From an uncultured Pseudomonadota bacterium (GTDB lineage Bacteria; Pseudomonadota; Gammaproteobacteria; Burkholderiales; Thiobacillaceae), in NCBI GenBank assembly GCA_903883985.1, contig CAISDD010000293.1, positions 1-24,513 on the forward strand: a DNA stretch of 24,513 nucleotides. Reading direction: 5' to 3'. The notes under the pieces are model-generated. The model was not told where the DNA came from. It made no database searches and saw only the letters and a program-made list of their open reading frames with translations. The position numbers and the translations under genes were made by a program. Shown here piece by piece: positions 17,694 through 24,513 of this stretch (the first letter of the stretch is position 1; each line of letters opens with the position of its first letter).

Positions 17694-20600
17694 TTACTGC
17701 CGCTTCACTAACTTCTCAAACTCTTCCAGAGGTAGCGGCCGACTAAACAGATAGCCTTGATAGTTATGGCAGTCGAAACGAGCAAGAAATTCACGCTGGG
17801 CCTCGGTTTCAACTCCCTCCGCGATGACCGACAGGCCCATGCTCTTGGCCAGGGCAATAACCATCTTTGAAATTGCGGCATCGTCAGGATCGGTCAGGAT
17901 GTCTCTGACGAAGCCCTGATCAATTTTCAATTGATCGAGAGGAAGTCGCTTGAGATAAGATAAAGATGAATAGCCGGTACCAAAGTCGTCCAGCGAGAAG
18001 CTCACCCCTTTCCTTTTCAAAGCAGTCATTTTGATGATGACGTCCTCCACATCGTCTACCAGCAGACTTTCTGTTAGTTCCAACTTGAGCCGTTCTGGAT
18101 TGGCCCCGGTGTCGTCAAGCACCGCCAGCACTTGATCAACGAAATCAGGTTGTCGAAATTGTCGGGAACTGACATTTACAGCGACCATAAGATGCGCCAT
18201 TTCCGGCCGAACTGCCCAAGCCACCAACTGGGCACATGCGGTTTCCAGTACCCAGCGTCCAATGGGCAGGATCAAGCCTCTATCCTCAGCAAGGGGGATG
18301 AACTCAAGGGGAGACACCAGGCCGCGTTGTGGATGCTGCCAGCGCAATAGTGCCTCGACCCCCGTCAGGTGTCCTTCACCTTCCACCTGCGCCTGGTAGT
18401 AAAGAACAAACTGATTTTTTAGAACAGCCTCTCGCAAATCATCTTCCAGTGCAGCGCGAGTCGTAATAACGGCCTGCATCTCCGGATCGAAGAAGCGTAA
18501 TGTATTGCGCCCAGCCGCCTTGGCCTGATACATGGCCAGGTCGGCCCATTTCATCAGATCATCCACGCTGCCTTGCTGATCGGCAAACAGGGCGATACCG
18601 ATGCTTGGGGTATTGTGATGCTCGTACTTGGCGAGATGGTAGATATTGTTGAGTGCTCCGATGATTTTCTCGCCCACGGTTTTGGCCTGAGCAGCGGATT
18701 CATGGATGTTGGAACTTAGGCCTTCCAGTATCACCACATACTCATCGCCGCCCAGTCGCGACACGGTGTCACCCTCGCGCACGCATGCGACGAGACGCTG
18801 AGCGACCTGTTGCAGCAGCAGATCGCCGATGTCGTGCCCCAGGGTGTCGTTGAGCGTTTTGAAGTTATCCAGATCAATGAACAAAAGCGCACCATACCTT
18901 TCGCTGCGGGCACTGGACGCCAGCGCCTGCTCCAACCGGTTGAGCAACAGTCGACGGTTAGGTAAGTGCGTCAGCGGGTCATAGAAAGCCAGACTGTTGA
19001 TCTCTTCTTCAGATATCTTGCGCTTGGTGATGTCGCGGATGAAGGCGCAGATGCGCTCTTCGCTGCCATACGCGATGTAATTGGCGACAATTTCTACCGG
19101 GATTAGCCTGCCGTCCTTGGTACGGTGTTCGGACTCAAACATCTTGGAACCGAACTGCCTGAGTTCAGCGAAATGTTGTGACCAAATCTCCGCGTTGTAA
19201 TGAGCATCCACGTCTAGAACCTGCAACTGAAGTAATTTCTCACGGGTGTAACCTAGGTAATGGCACGCCGCTGCATTGACATCCACAATGCGAGCGTCCG
19301 GGGTAATCCAAATAATTGCATCGGATGCAGCATCCACACTGAAGCGGGTCAAATGCAAGCGCTCTTCCAACTTGTATTTCTCGGTGACATCACTGAACAC
19401 CAGCACCACGCCGAAGATTTCTCCGGAGGCACTGCGGATGGGGGCTGCGCTGTCGGCGATTTGGTATTCTTTCCCGTCGCGGGATAGCAACACGGTATGG
19501 TTGGCAAGGCCGACCACCTGGCCATGTTCCAACACCATGTGTACTGGGTCGGCTACCGTCTCGCGGGTTGCTACGTTAATGATGCAGAATATTTCGACAA
19601 GCGGGCGGTCGCGAGCTTCGAATAGTGTCCACCCGCAGAGGCGCTCTGCCGTCGGATTCATCCGCGTCACTCGCCCGGCCAGGTCAGTGGCGATGACCGC
19701 ATCGCCGATGGAGTACAGTGTGATGGCGAGATTTTCTTCGCTTTCCCTCAACGCTTCTTCCGCTTGCCTGCGTTTGACTTCCTTGTTGGCTAATACACGG
19801 GCGTCGGCCAATTGCCGCCTCTGATAGAAAAAAAGTCCCAAGGTGGTCGCCATGGTCAGCAGCGCGAACAAACTGCCGTTGATAAACAAATCCTCGCGCG
19901 AAGGGGCGAAAAGGGCCGATAATTCCCGACTTACAACGATCATCAGTGGCTTGTCCATGGGCACCGATGTCGGCCGGATCGTGTGCAAAACGGTCAGGCG
20001 TGCCTCACCATTGGCGGCTACGACCCGCCCGAACACAGTGAACGGTTGGCCGCTCTTCATGTGCTGAGTAAAGAAATAAGCAGGCAACGCGTCCATACCG
20101 GTAACCTCCTGTGGATCGGGAGCCCTGAATATCACTTTGCCATCGCCATGAATCAGCGTCGAACGCATGTCCGGTGCGTAGAGTACGGATTTAAGCAGGG
20201 TGCTAAAATATTCTGGACCCAGGCTGACCAGGATGACTCCGGCGAACACACCGTGATCGTCGAGCAGAACCTTCGACACGTTCAGGACATAGTCCCCCGT
20301 TGCAGCCAAAAAAGGTTGGGCGACGTAAAGTCTTTCCGGGTTTCCTCCTTGGCGAGCGACCTGAAAGTACCCCCTGTTTCTGAAGTTCTGTCCGACGAAT
20401 TGGTCCGGGCTTCTGGCGATCAAGGTGCCGTTCGCATCGAAGATGGTGATGGCGCGCGTGGTGGGCATGGCGCCTCTCATGACTTCCAGGCGGTGATTGA
20501 CCTGTGAAATGCCACCTTTTTCCTGAAGCAGGCTGGGCAGATCGTGGCGAATGGAGTCAATCGCATGATTTGTCGCCGTCAGTTGATGGTCAAGGTTTTC

Positions 20601-20753
20601 ATCGACGACTTTGGCCTGGGTGGCCAGCAACCCGCTCTCCTGGGCACCGGTGTCGTGGAATTCCGTGTAAAGATTCCAACCGATAGTGCAGCCCAGAATA
20701 ATCAAAGCCACTGTCAGAAATAGCCATTGACGTGCAAGGATGGCCGAAGGCAT
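17694..20753 (-). CDS. membrane Cache-PAS-PAS-GGDEF-EAL cyclic di-GMP enzyme
   Basis: This is a 1019-residue cyclic di-GMP signalling protein. TM1 (about 8-28) and TM2 (about 289-311) enclose a periplasmic sensor of the double-Cache type (AITIFDANGTLIARSPDQFVGQNFRNRGYF..., YVLNVSKVLLDDHGVFAGVILVSL). A short coiled coil and two PAS domains follow (about 340-455 and 465-585, the latter ending AFIRDITKRK). The GGDEF domain has GGDEY at 668-672 with an inhibitory RxxD site (REGD) five residues before it. The EAL domain has Glu800 in EALLRW, plus DDFGTGYSSLSYLKRLPLDQLKIDQ, so phosphodiesterase residues appear intact. Phe-to-Tyr in GGDEF leaves the catalytic acids in place. Direction of net activity cannot be told. 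Base composition is clearly more AT-rich than the left half of the window. Confidence 0.93.
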   Translation of the reverse strand: MPSAILARQWLFLTVALIILGCTIGWNLYTEFHDTGAQESGLLATQAKVVDENLDHQLTATNHAIDSIRHDLPSLLQEKGGISQVNHRLEVMRGAMPTTRAITIFDANGTLIARSPDQFVGQNFRNRGYFQVARQGGNPERLYVAQPFLAATGDYVLNVSKVLLDDHGVFAGVILVSLGPEYFSTLLKSVLYAPDMRSTLIHGDGKVIFRAPDPQEVTGMDALPAYFFTQHMKSGQPFTVFGRVVAANGEARLTVLHTIRPTSVPMDKPLMIVVSRELSALFAPSREDLFINGSLFALLTMATTLGLFFYQRRQLADARVLANKEVKRRQAEEALRESEENLAITLYSIGDAVIATDLAGRVTRMNPTAERLCGWTLFEARDRPLVEIFCIINVATRETVADPVHMVLEHGQVVGLANHTVLLSRDGKEYQIADSAAPIRSASGEIFGVVLVFSDVTEKYKLEERLHLTRFSVDAASDAIIWITPDARIVDVNAAACHYLGYTREKLLQLQVLDVDAHYNAEIWSQHFAELRQFGSKMFESEHRTKDGRLIPVEIVANYIAYGSEERICAFIRDITKRKISEEEINSLAFYDPLTHLPNRRLLLNRLEQALASSARSERYGALLFIDLDNFKTLNDTLGHDIGDLLLQQVAQRLVACVREGDTVSRLGGDEYVVILEGLSSNIHESAAQAKTVGEKIIGALNNIYHLAKYEHHNTPSIGIALFADQQGSVDDLMKWADLAMYQAKAAGRNTLRFFDPEMQAVITTRAALEDDLREAVLKNQFVLYYQAQVEGEGHLTGVEALLRWQHPQRGLVSPLEFIPLAEDRGLILPIGRWVLETACAQLVAWAVRPEMAHLMVAVNVSSRQFRQPDFVDQVLAVLDDTGANPERLKLELTESLLVDDVEDVIIKMTALKRKGVSFSLDDFGTGYSSLSYLKRLPLDQLKIDQGFVRDILTDPDDAAISKMVIALAKSMGLSVIAEGVETEAQREFLARFDCHNYQGYLFSRPLPLEEFEKLVKRQ

Positions 20754-20913
20754 GCAAGCATCTCACAAGAAATATTATTTATCTTAGGCGCGGCCTGAAT
20801 GCGATGAGCTTCCAAAAGCGCATTCCGGAGAGATTTTGCTCTGCGCAATCAATCAGCAATCCTGGTACATCGTACACCTGCTTTCCTATGGTTACCGTTG
20901 CAACCCTGTCTGT

Positions 20914-22257
20914 TTAGAACCGGACCCTGGCACCGAGGGTTCCTGCGAAAATGTCCTGGACCGCCGGGCCTGAATTCCTGTTTAAAGAAAAACGCCGGTA
21001 CTGCAAGTAAAGCTCGGTATCATATTTGTCGAAAAACTGGTCGATCCCCGCGCCGACTTCGTATCCAACATCGTGGGCGGAAGGAGTGTTCTCGGCGCGC
21101 GTGTATTCCATTATGAAAGCCGTGTTGCCGAAACTGTTGAGCTTGGCGAGCCAGCCGAGTTTGCCATACAGATTGGTGTCGTTTATCTGGTTGTCGTGTT
21201 CTTGTGAGCCGGCGGACAAGGTAAGGTTCAAACCAGTATTGCTGTGTAGAATGGAAAAAGATCCGTCATAGCGTTTGCCGGCCTGGGCGATGTTGGGGTT
21301 GGAAACCGCCGCTCTTGCTGCGGCGTTGAATCCGTATCCTTGACCGTCCCAAAAGACGGCGGCATCCGCCCGTCGGTTACTGACCGAAGAAGCGGCAAGG
21401 CTGAAACCGTAAAAACGGGGCGTGTCATAGCGGAACCGCGATTCGCGGTTGAGACCATCCTGGTTGGAAAACGCATTGGAAACCTTTATGGTGGTCAGGG
21501 CATGGTCACCCGCACGCTCGCGAAACGACATGTTATAAACGATATCTGCAACGCTTGAGTTTTGCACGGAAAGGGTGCCGGACAGATCGGCTTCTGCCGT
21601 GGTGTTGGAAGCCGTGTCGCCCTTGCCGAGAGATAGCTTCCCGTATTGATTGCTAGCCAGTGATATCTCGGTCCAGCGTTGATTGAAGGAATCCCCTGGC
21701 GTTGGCGTGCTCTGGGAGATGATCGCCGAATTATCCGGAGCTATGGCAATCTCGATTCGGGAACCCAACATCAAGTCCTCACTCATCCTGGCCGAAGCTA
21801 CGAAATTGACGCGGCTACCGCTGGTGGTGTGATCCACGAAATAGGTTTCGGTGCTCTTCCCGTCGTTGACAAAATTGACAGCGCGATTGAGTTGGCCGGA
21901 AATACTCAGCTTGAGGTGCTCCCCGCCTGAAGTGAAGATTGCCGATGGCGTATCCACATGGCGGCTGCTATCGACCGCTTGTTGCGCCGTGGATACAGTT
22001 TGCGCAGCCTGATTTTGAATCTCGCCGGTAGCCTGTTTCAGGTCGTCGATTTGCCTTTGCAGAGCATCGAGTGTTTCCGCTTGTTTATGCAGTTGAACCT
22101 GCTGTTGCTGAATCGTGTCCTGGAGTTGCTGGAGAAGTTGGGTGTCTACCCGAACGGATTGAGCGTTCGCATGTTCCACGCCAAACGGCACCGTCACAGT
22201 CAACGCCGCACGGAAGAACAGGAGAGAGTAGTGGTTTTGGCTCTTCGTGGTTTTCAT
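20914..22257 (-). CDS. outer-membrane porin with N-terminal coiled coil
   Basis: This is a 447-residue exported beta-barrel protein. A signal peptide covers about 1-32 (cleavage near HANA-Q). Residues about 38-100 are a Gln-rich heptad region (LLQQLQDTIQQQQVQLHKQAETLDALQRQIDDLKQ), a likely trimeric periplasmic coiled coil. From about 110 (HLKLSISGQLNRAVNF) the sequence alternates polar and hydrophobic residues as in Gram-negative porins and ends GTLGARVRF, with the C-terminal Phe needed for barrel assembly. It resembles general diffusion porins with coiled-coil extensions; the substrate is unknown. No strong Shine-Dalgarno precedes the ATG. It lies 160 bp upstream of the cyclic di-GMP gene on the same strand. 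Two other ATGs upstream in this region do not give better starts. Confidence 0.88.
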   Translation of the reverse strand: MKTTKSQNHYSLLFFRAALTVTVPFGVEHANAQSVRVDTQLLQQLQDTIQQQQVQLHKQAETLDALQRQIDDLKQATGEIQNQAAQTVSTAQQAVDSSRHVDTPSAIFTSGGEHLKLSISGQLNRAVNFVNDGKSTETYFVDHTTSGSRVNFVASARMSEDLMLGSRIEIAIAPDNSAIISQSTPTPGDSFNQRWTEISLASNQYGKLSLGKGDTASNTTAEADLSGTLSVQNSSVADIVYNMSFRERAGDHALTTIKVSNAFSNQDGLNRESRFRYDTPRFYGFSLAASSVSNRRADAAVFWDGQGYGFNAAARAAVSNPNIAQAGKRYDGSFSILHSNTGLNLTLSAGSQEHDNQINDTNLYGKLGWLAKLNSFGNTAFIMEYTRAENTPSAHDVGYEVGAGIDQFFDKYDTELYLQYRRFSLNRNSGPAVQDIFAGTLGARVRF

Positions 22258-22557
22258 AATGCGGATAACCGGGCGGTTTCGAGTAGGAGAAAGTCTATCC
22301 TAACTTGGGTAACCAGTCATGATCCTCCGGTTCGCACCCGAGCATGAAAGTTATTTCTTATACCGCTGGTTGGTTCATGTCTGTGACGATGAGCGCGATG
22401 AACCTTGAATTTTCAGTTGAACACGCCCGTGTGTGCGTCTGGCGAGTTGTCAGGCAAGGGAGCGGAGTCGTAGCCAGCATAGGGCGGAATGCTGTTTATT
22501 CCGCCCTATGCCCTGGGTGCGGTGGTTGCGATTGGGCTACGGGGCTCGCGGCGCTTC
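22258..22557. other. 300-bp intergenic region between porin and RND gene
   Basis: No gene is visible. It holds a strong palindrome (22477-22511) close to the RND stop. The porin promoter should lie here. On the minus strand a TATAAG hexamer at 22357-22362 is -10-like, about 100 bp from the porin ATG, but it lacks a convincing -35. Confidence 0.5.
22477..22511 (-). repeat. REP-like 14-bp palindrome
   Basis: GCATAGGGCGGAAT and its exact reverse complement are separated by a 7-base loop (GCTGTTT on the plus strand). It begins 47 bp after the RND gene stop on that gene's strand. Stems built on TAGGGCGGA/TCCGCCCTA are familiar dispersed intergenic repeats in proteobacteria, so a REP-like origin is likely. 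There is no T-run, so terminator function is doubtful, but it could block 3' decay of the RND mRNA. Confidence 0.75.
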
Positions 22558-24513
22558 CTAAGGCGGGGGCACCCGGAACCAGGCGGCGTATAGGGCGGGC
22601 AGGAACAACAGGGTGAGTACGGTGGCGATGAACAACCCGCCCATGATGGCGATGGCCATCGGCCCCCAGAATACGCTGCGGGTGAGGGGGATCATGGCCA
22701 GGATTGCCGCCAGGGCAGTCAGCAGGATGGGACGGAAGCGGCGCACTGTGGCGCCGACGATTGCGTCCCAGGCAGCGTGTCCGGCCAGGATGTCCTGCTC
22801 GATCTGATCCACCAGGATCACCGAGTTGCGCATAATCATGCCGAACAGCGCGATCACACCGAGTTGTGCCACGAAGCCGAAGGGGGCATGGAACAGCAGC
22901 AGCGAGGCGGTGACGCCGATCAACCCGAGGGGGGCGGTGAGCACCACCAGCAAGGTGCGCTGGAAACTCTGCAACTGGATCATCAACAGGGTCAGCACGG
23001 CGACGATGGCGAAGGGAAACACGGCGCGGATGGAGCTCTCCGCATTGCCCGATTTCTCCGCCGTGCCACCAATGTCGATACGGTAACCAGGCGGCAAGCG
23101 TGCTCGGATGGCGTCGAGCTTCGGGTCGATGTCCGCGGTCGCCGTTGGCGCCTGGATGCCCTCATGGAGATCGCAGCGTACCGTGATGGTGGGCAGGCGG
23201 TCGCGGCGCCAGATCAGGCCTTCATCCAGTTCTGGCGTGAGCCTGGCGATCTGCGATAGCGGCACGAAATGGCCGTCGTGGGTATGCACCTGCAAGTCGG
23301 CCAGATGCGAGAGGCGATTGCGGTCCTGGGCTTCGGCGCGTTCCACCACGTCGATCAACTGGTCGTTCTCGCGGAATTGAGTGATGACCGCACCTTCCTG
23401 CAAGGCATGGATGCTCTGCGACAATTCCTGCGAGCTGATTCCCAGGGCGCGCGCCTTGTCCTGGTCGATGTCCAGGCGCACTTGCTTGATGCGCTCGTTC
23501 CAGTCGAGATTAACGTCCCTGGCGTAGGGGTGGGCGCGCATCACCGCAGCCACCTCGCCGGCTATGGTGCGTAACTTCTCCGGGTCGCCGCCACTTACCC
23601 GGAACTGCACCGGGAAACCCACGGGTGGGCCGTTTTCCAGGCGCAGGACGCGCCCGCGCAGGCCGCTGAATTCGCCCTCCAGACGCTGTTCCAGGCGCGC
23701 CTTCACGGCTTCGCGCTCGGCCAAGCCACGGGTCATCAGCACGAACTGGGCGTAATTGTCGTTGGGCATCTGCGGGTCCAGCGGCAGGAAGAAACGCACA
23801 CTGCCCATGCCGACATAGACTGCGTAATGGCTGATGCGGTCTTTCAGTTGCGGGTCGTGGGCGATCACGTCCTCCAGCCGTTTCACCTCCTTGTCCGTGG
23901 CCTTGATCGAGCTGCCCGTCGGCAGCCACAGGTCGATGAGCAGCTCCGGGCGGTTGCTGGTGGGGAAGAACTGCTTTTCCACCCCGGCCTTGAAGCCGGC
24001 GATCGCCAGCACGAAGGCGGCCAGGGTGAGCAGGATCACCGTCCAGCGATGGCCTACGCACCAGTGCACCACGGACTTGATGCGCCGATAAAACGGTGAG
24101 GCGTAGGGGTCGCCGCCATGCTTCGTGGCGATCGCCATCAACTTCTCGCGGTCCAGAATTCGCGAGCCCAGCCAGGGGATGAACACCACTGCGGCCACCC
24201 AGGAGGTGAGCAGGGCGATGCCTACCACGGCGAAGATCGAGAAGGTGTATTCCCCCGCTGCACTCTTGGCGAAGCCCACGGGCAGGAAGCCGGCGGCGGT
24301 GATCAGCGTGCCGGTGAGCATGGGAAAGGCCGTGGAGGTATAGGCGAAGGCCGCAGCCTTGTGTTTCTCCCAGCCCTGCTCCATTTTCACCACCATCATT
24401 TCCACGGCGATGATGGCGTCATCCACCAGCAGCCCCAAGGCGATGATCAACGCGCCCAGGGAGATGCGCTGCAAGTCTATGCCCGCCGGCTTCATCGAGA
24501 GGAAGGTGACCGC
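22558..24513 (-). CDS. RND efflux permease, N-terminal third beyond window (partial)
   Basis: This is the C-terminal 652 codons or so of a second RND permease whose gene runs past the right edge; the frame is open to the last base, so the first ATG inside (24495) is not the start. The visible part begins at TM4, with the proton-relay Asp pair in LLVDDAIIAVEMM, continues through the second porter half (EKQFFPTSNRPELLIDLWLPTGSS...) and ends in TM12. At the place of AcrB Lys940 it has Arg (MIMRNSVILVDQI). By eye it belongs to the branch of HAE1 pumps that includes TriC, and is distinct from MdtB and MdtC in this window. Its adaptor gene probably lies upstream, outside the window. A stem-loop follows its stop. 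Confidence 0.92.
   Translation of the reverse strand, partial: AVTFLSMKPAGIDLQRISLGALIIALGLLVDDAIIAVEMMVVKMEQGWEKHKAAAFAYTSTAFPMLTGTLITAAGFLPVGFAKSAAGEYTFSIFAVVGIALLTSWVAAVVFIPWLGSRILDREKLMAIATKHGGDPYASPFYRRIKSVVHWCVGHRWTVILLTLAAFVLAIAGFKAGVEKQFFPTSNRPELLIDLWLPTGSSIKATDKEVKRLEDVIAHDPQLKDRISHYAVYVGMGSVRFFLPLDPQMPNDNYAQFVLMTRGLAEREAVKARLEQRLEGEFSGLRGRVLRLENGPPVGFPVQFRVSGGDPEKLRTIAGEVAAVMRAHPYARDVNLDWNERIKQVRLDIDQDKARALGISSQELSQSIHALQEGAVITQFRENDQLIDVVERAEAQDRNRLSHLADLQVHTHDGHFVPLSQIARLTPELDEGLIWRRDRLPTITVRCDLHEGIQAPTATADIDPKLDAIRARLPPGYRIDIGGTAEKSGNAESSIRAVFPFAIVAVLTLLMIQLQSFQRTLLVVLTAPLGLIGVTASLLLFHAPFGFVAQLGVIALFGMIMRNSVILVDQIEQDILAGHAAWDAIVGATVRRFRPILLTALAAILAMIPLTRSVFWGPMAIAIMGGLFIATVLTLLFLPALYAAWFRVPPP

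Noticed and set aside
22344..22616. A plus-strand frame of 90 codons running over the palindrome into the RND gene
   Set aside because: It overlaps the 3' end of the RND gene on the other strand and shows no protein-like pattern or ribosome binding site.

Overview
The window looks like a chromosomal segment of a Gram-negative proteobacterium. It encodes outer-membrane lipoproteins, a beta-barrel porin, tripartite RND efflux pumps and a CpxRA-type envelope-stress system. Most of it is visibly GC-rich, and the encoded proteins resemble beta/gammaproteobacterial families. A betaproteobacterium is my best guess, but the sequence alone does not settle it.

Left part (1-3363): a three-gene minus-strand cluster of exported envelope proteins (a Spy/CpxP-like LTXXQ protein, a signal-peptide protein with a conserved Tyr/Cys-rich tail, and a lipoprotein cut by the window edge). 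It diverges from a plus-strand response regulator/histidine kinase pair that closely resembles CpxR/CpxA. A near-consensus CpxR box lies in the divergent intergenic region. This matches the cpxP-cpxRA layout of enterobacteria.

Middle (3365-14041): a low-complexity Ser/Thr/Gly/Ala protein on the minus strand, a long gene-free leader holding a second CpxR-like box, then an mdtABC-type efflux operon with its own NodT-family outer-membrane lipoprotein. The operon has three oddities: a G9 run inside mdtA, ten tandem 7-bp units between mdtA and mdtB that run up to the mdtB start codon, and a complete VapBC toxin-antitoxin module on the opposite strand between mdtB and mdtC. MdtA would be the periplasmic adaptor, MdtB and MdtC the heteromeric inner-membrane permease, and the lipoprotein the outer-membrane channel.

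Right part (14053-24513), all genes on the minus strand: an ABC importer of the nitrate/sulfonate/taurine class (two fused permease domains plus an ATPase with a C-terminal AAA-associated domain, no binding protein in view); a 550-bp gap holding a remnant of a PAS-type sensor gene and a double hairpin; a large membrane-bound Cache-PAS-PAS-GGDEF-EAL protein for cyclic di-GMP turnover; a porin with an N-terminal coiled coil; a REP-like palindrome; and the C-terminal two thirds of a second RND permease that leaves the window. The GGDEF-EAL/porin stretch is clearly AT-richer than its surroundings.

The most interesting reading is one envelope-stress locus, in which CpxRA may control both the exported-protein cluster and the divergent hypothetical/efflux region, with repeat tracts and an antisense TA module embedded in the pump operon. 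The shared regulation is inference.
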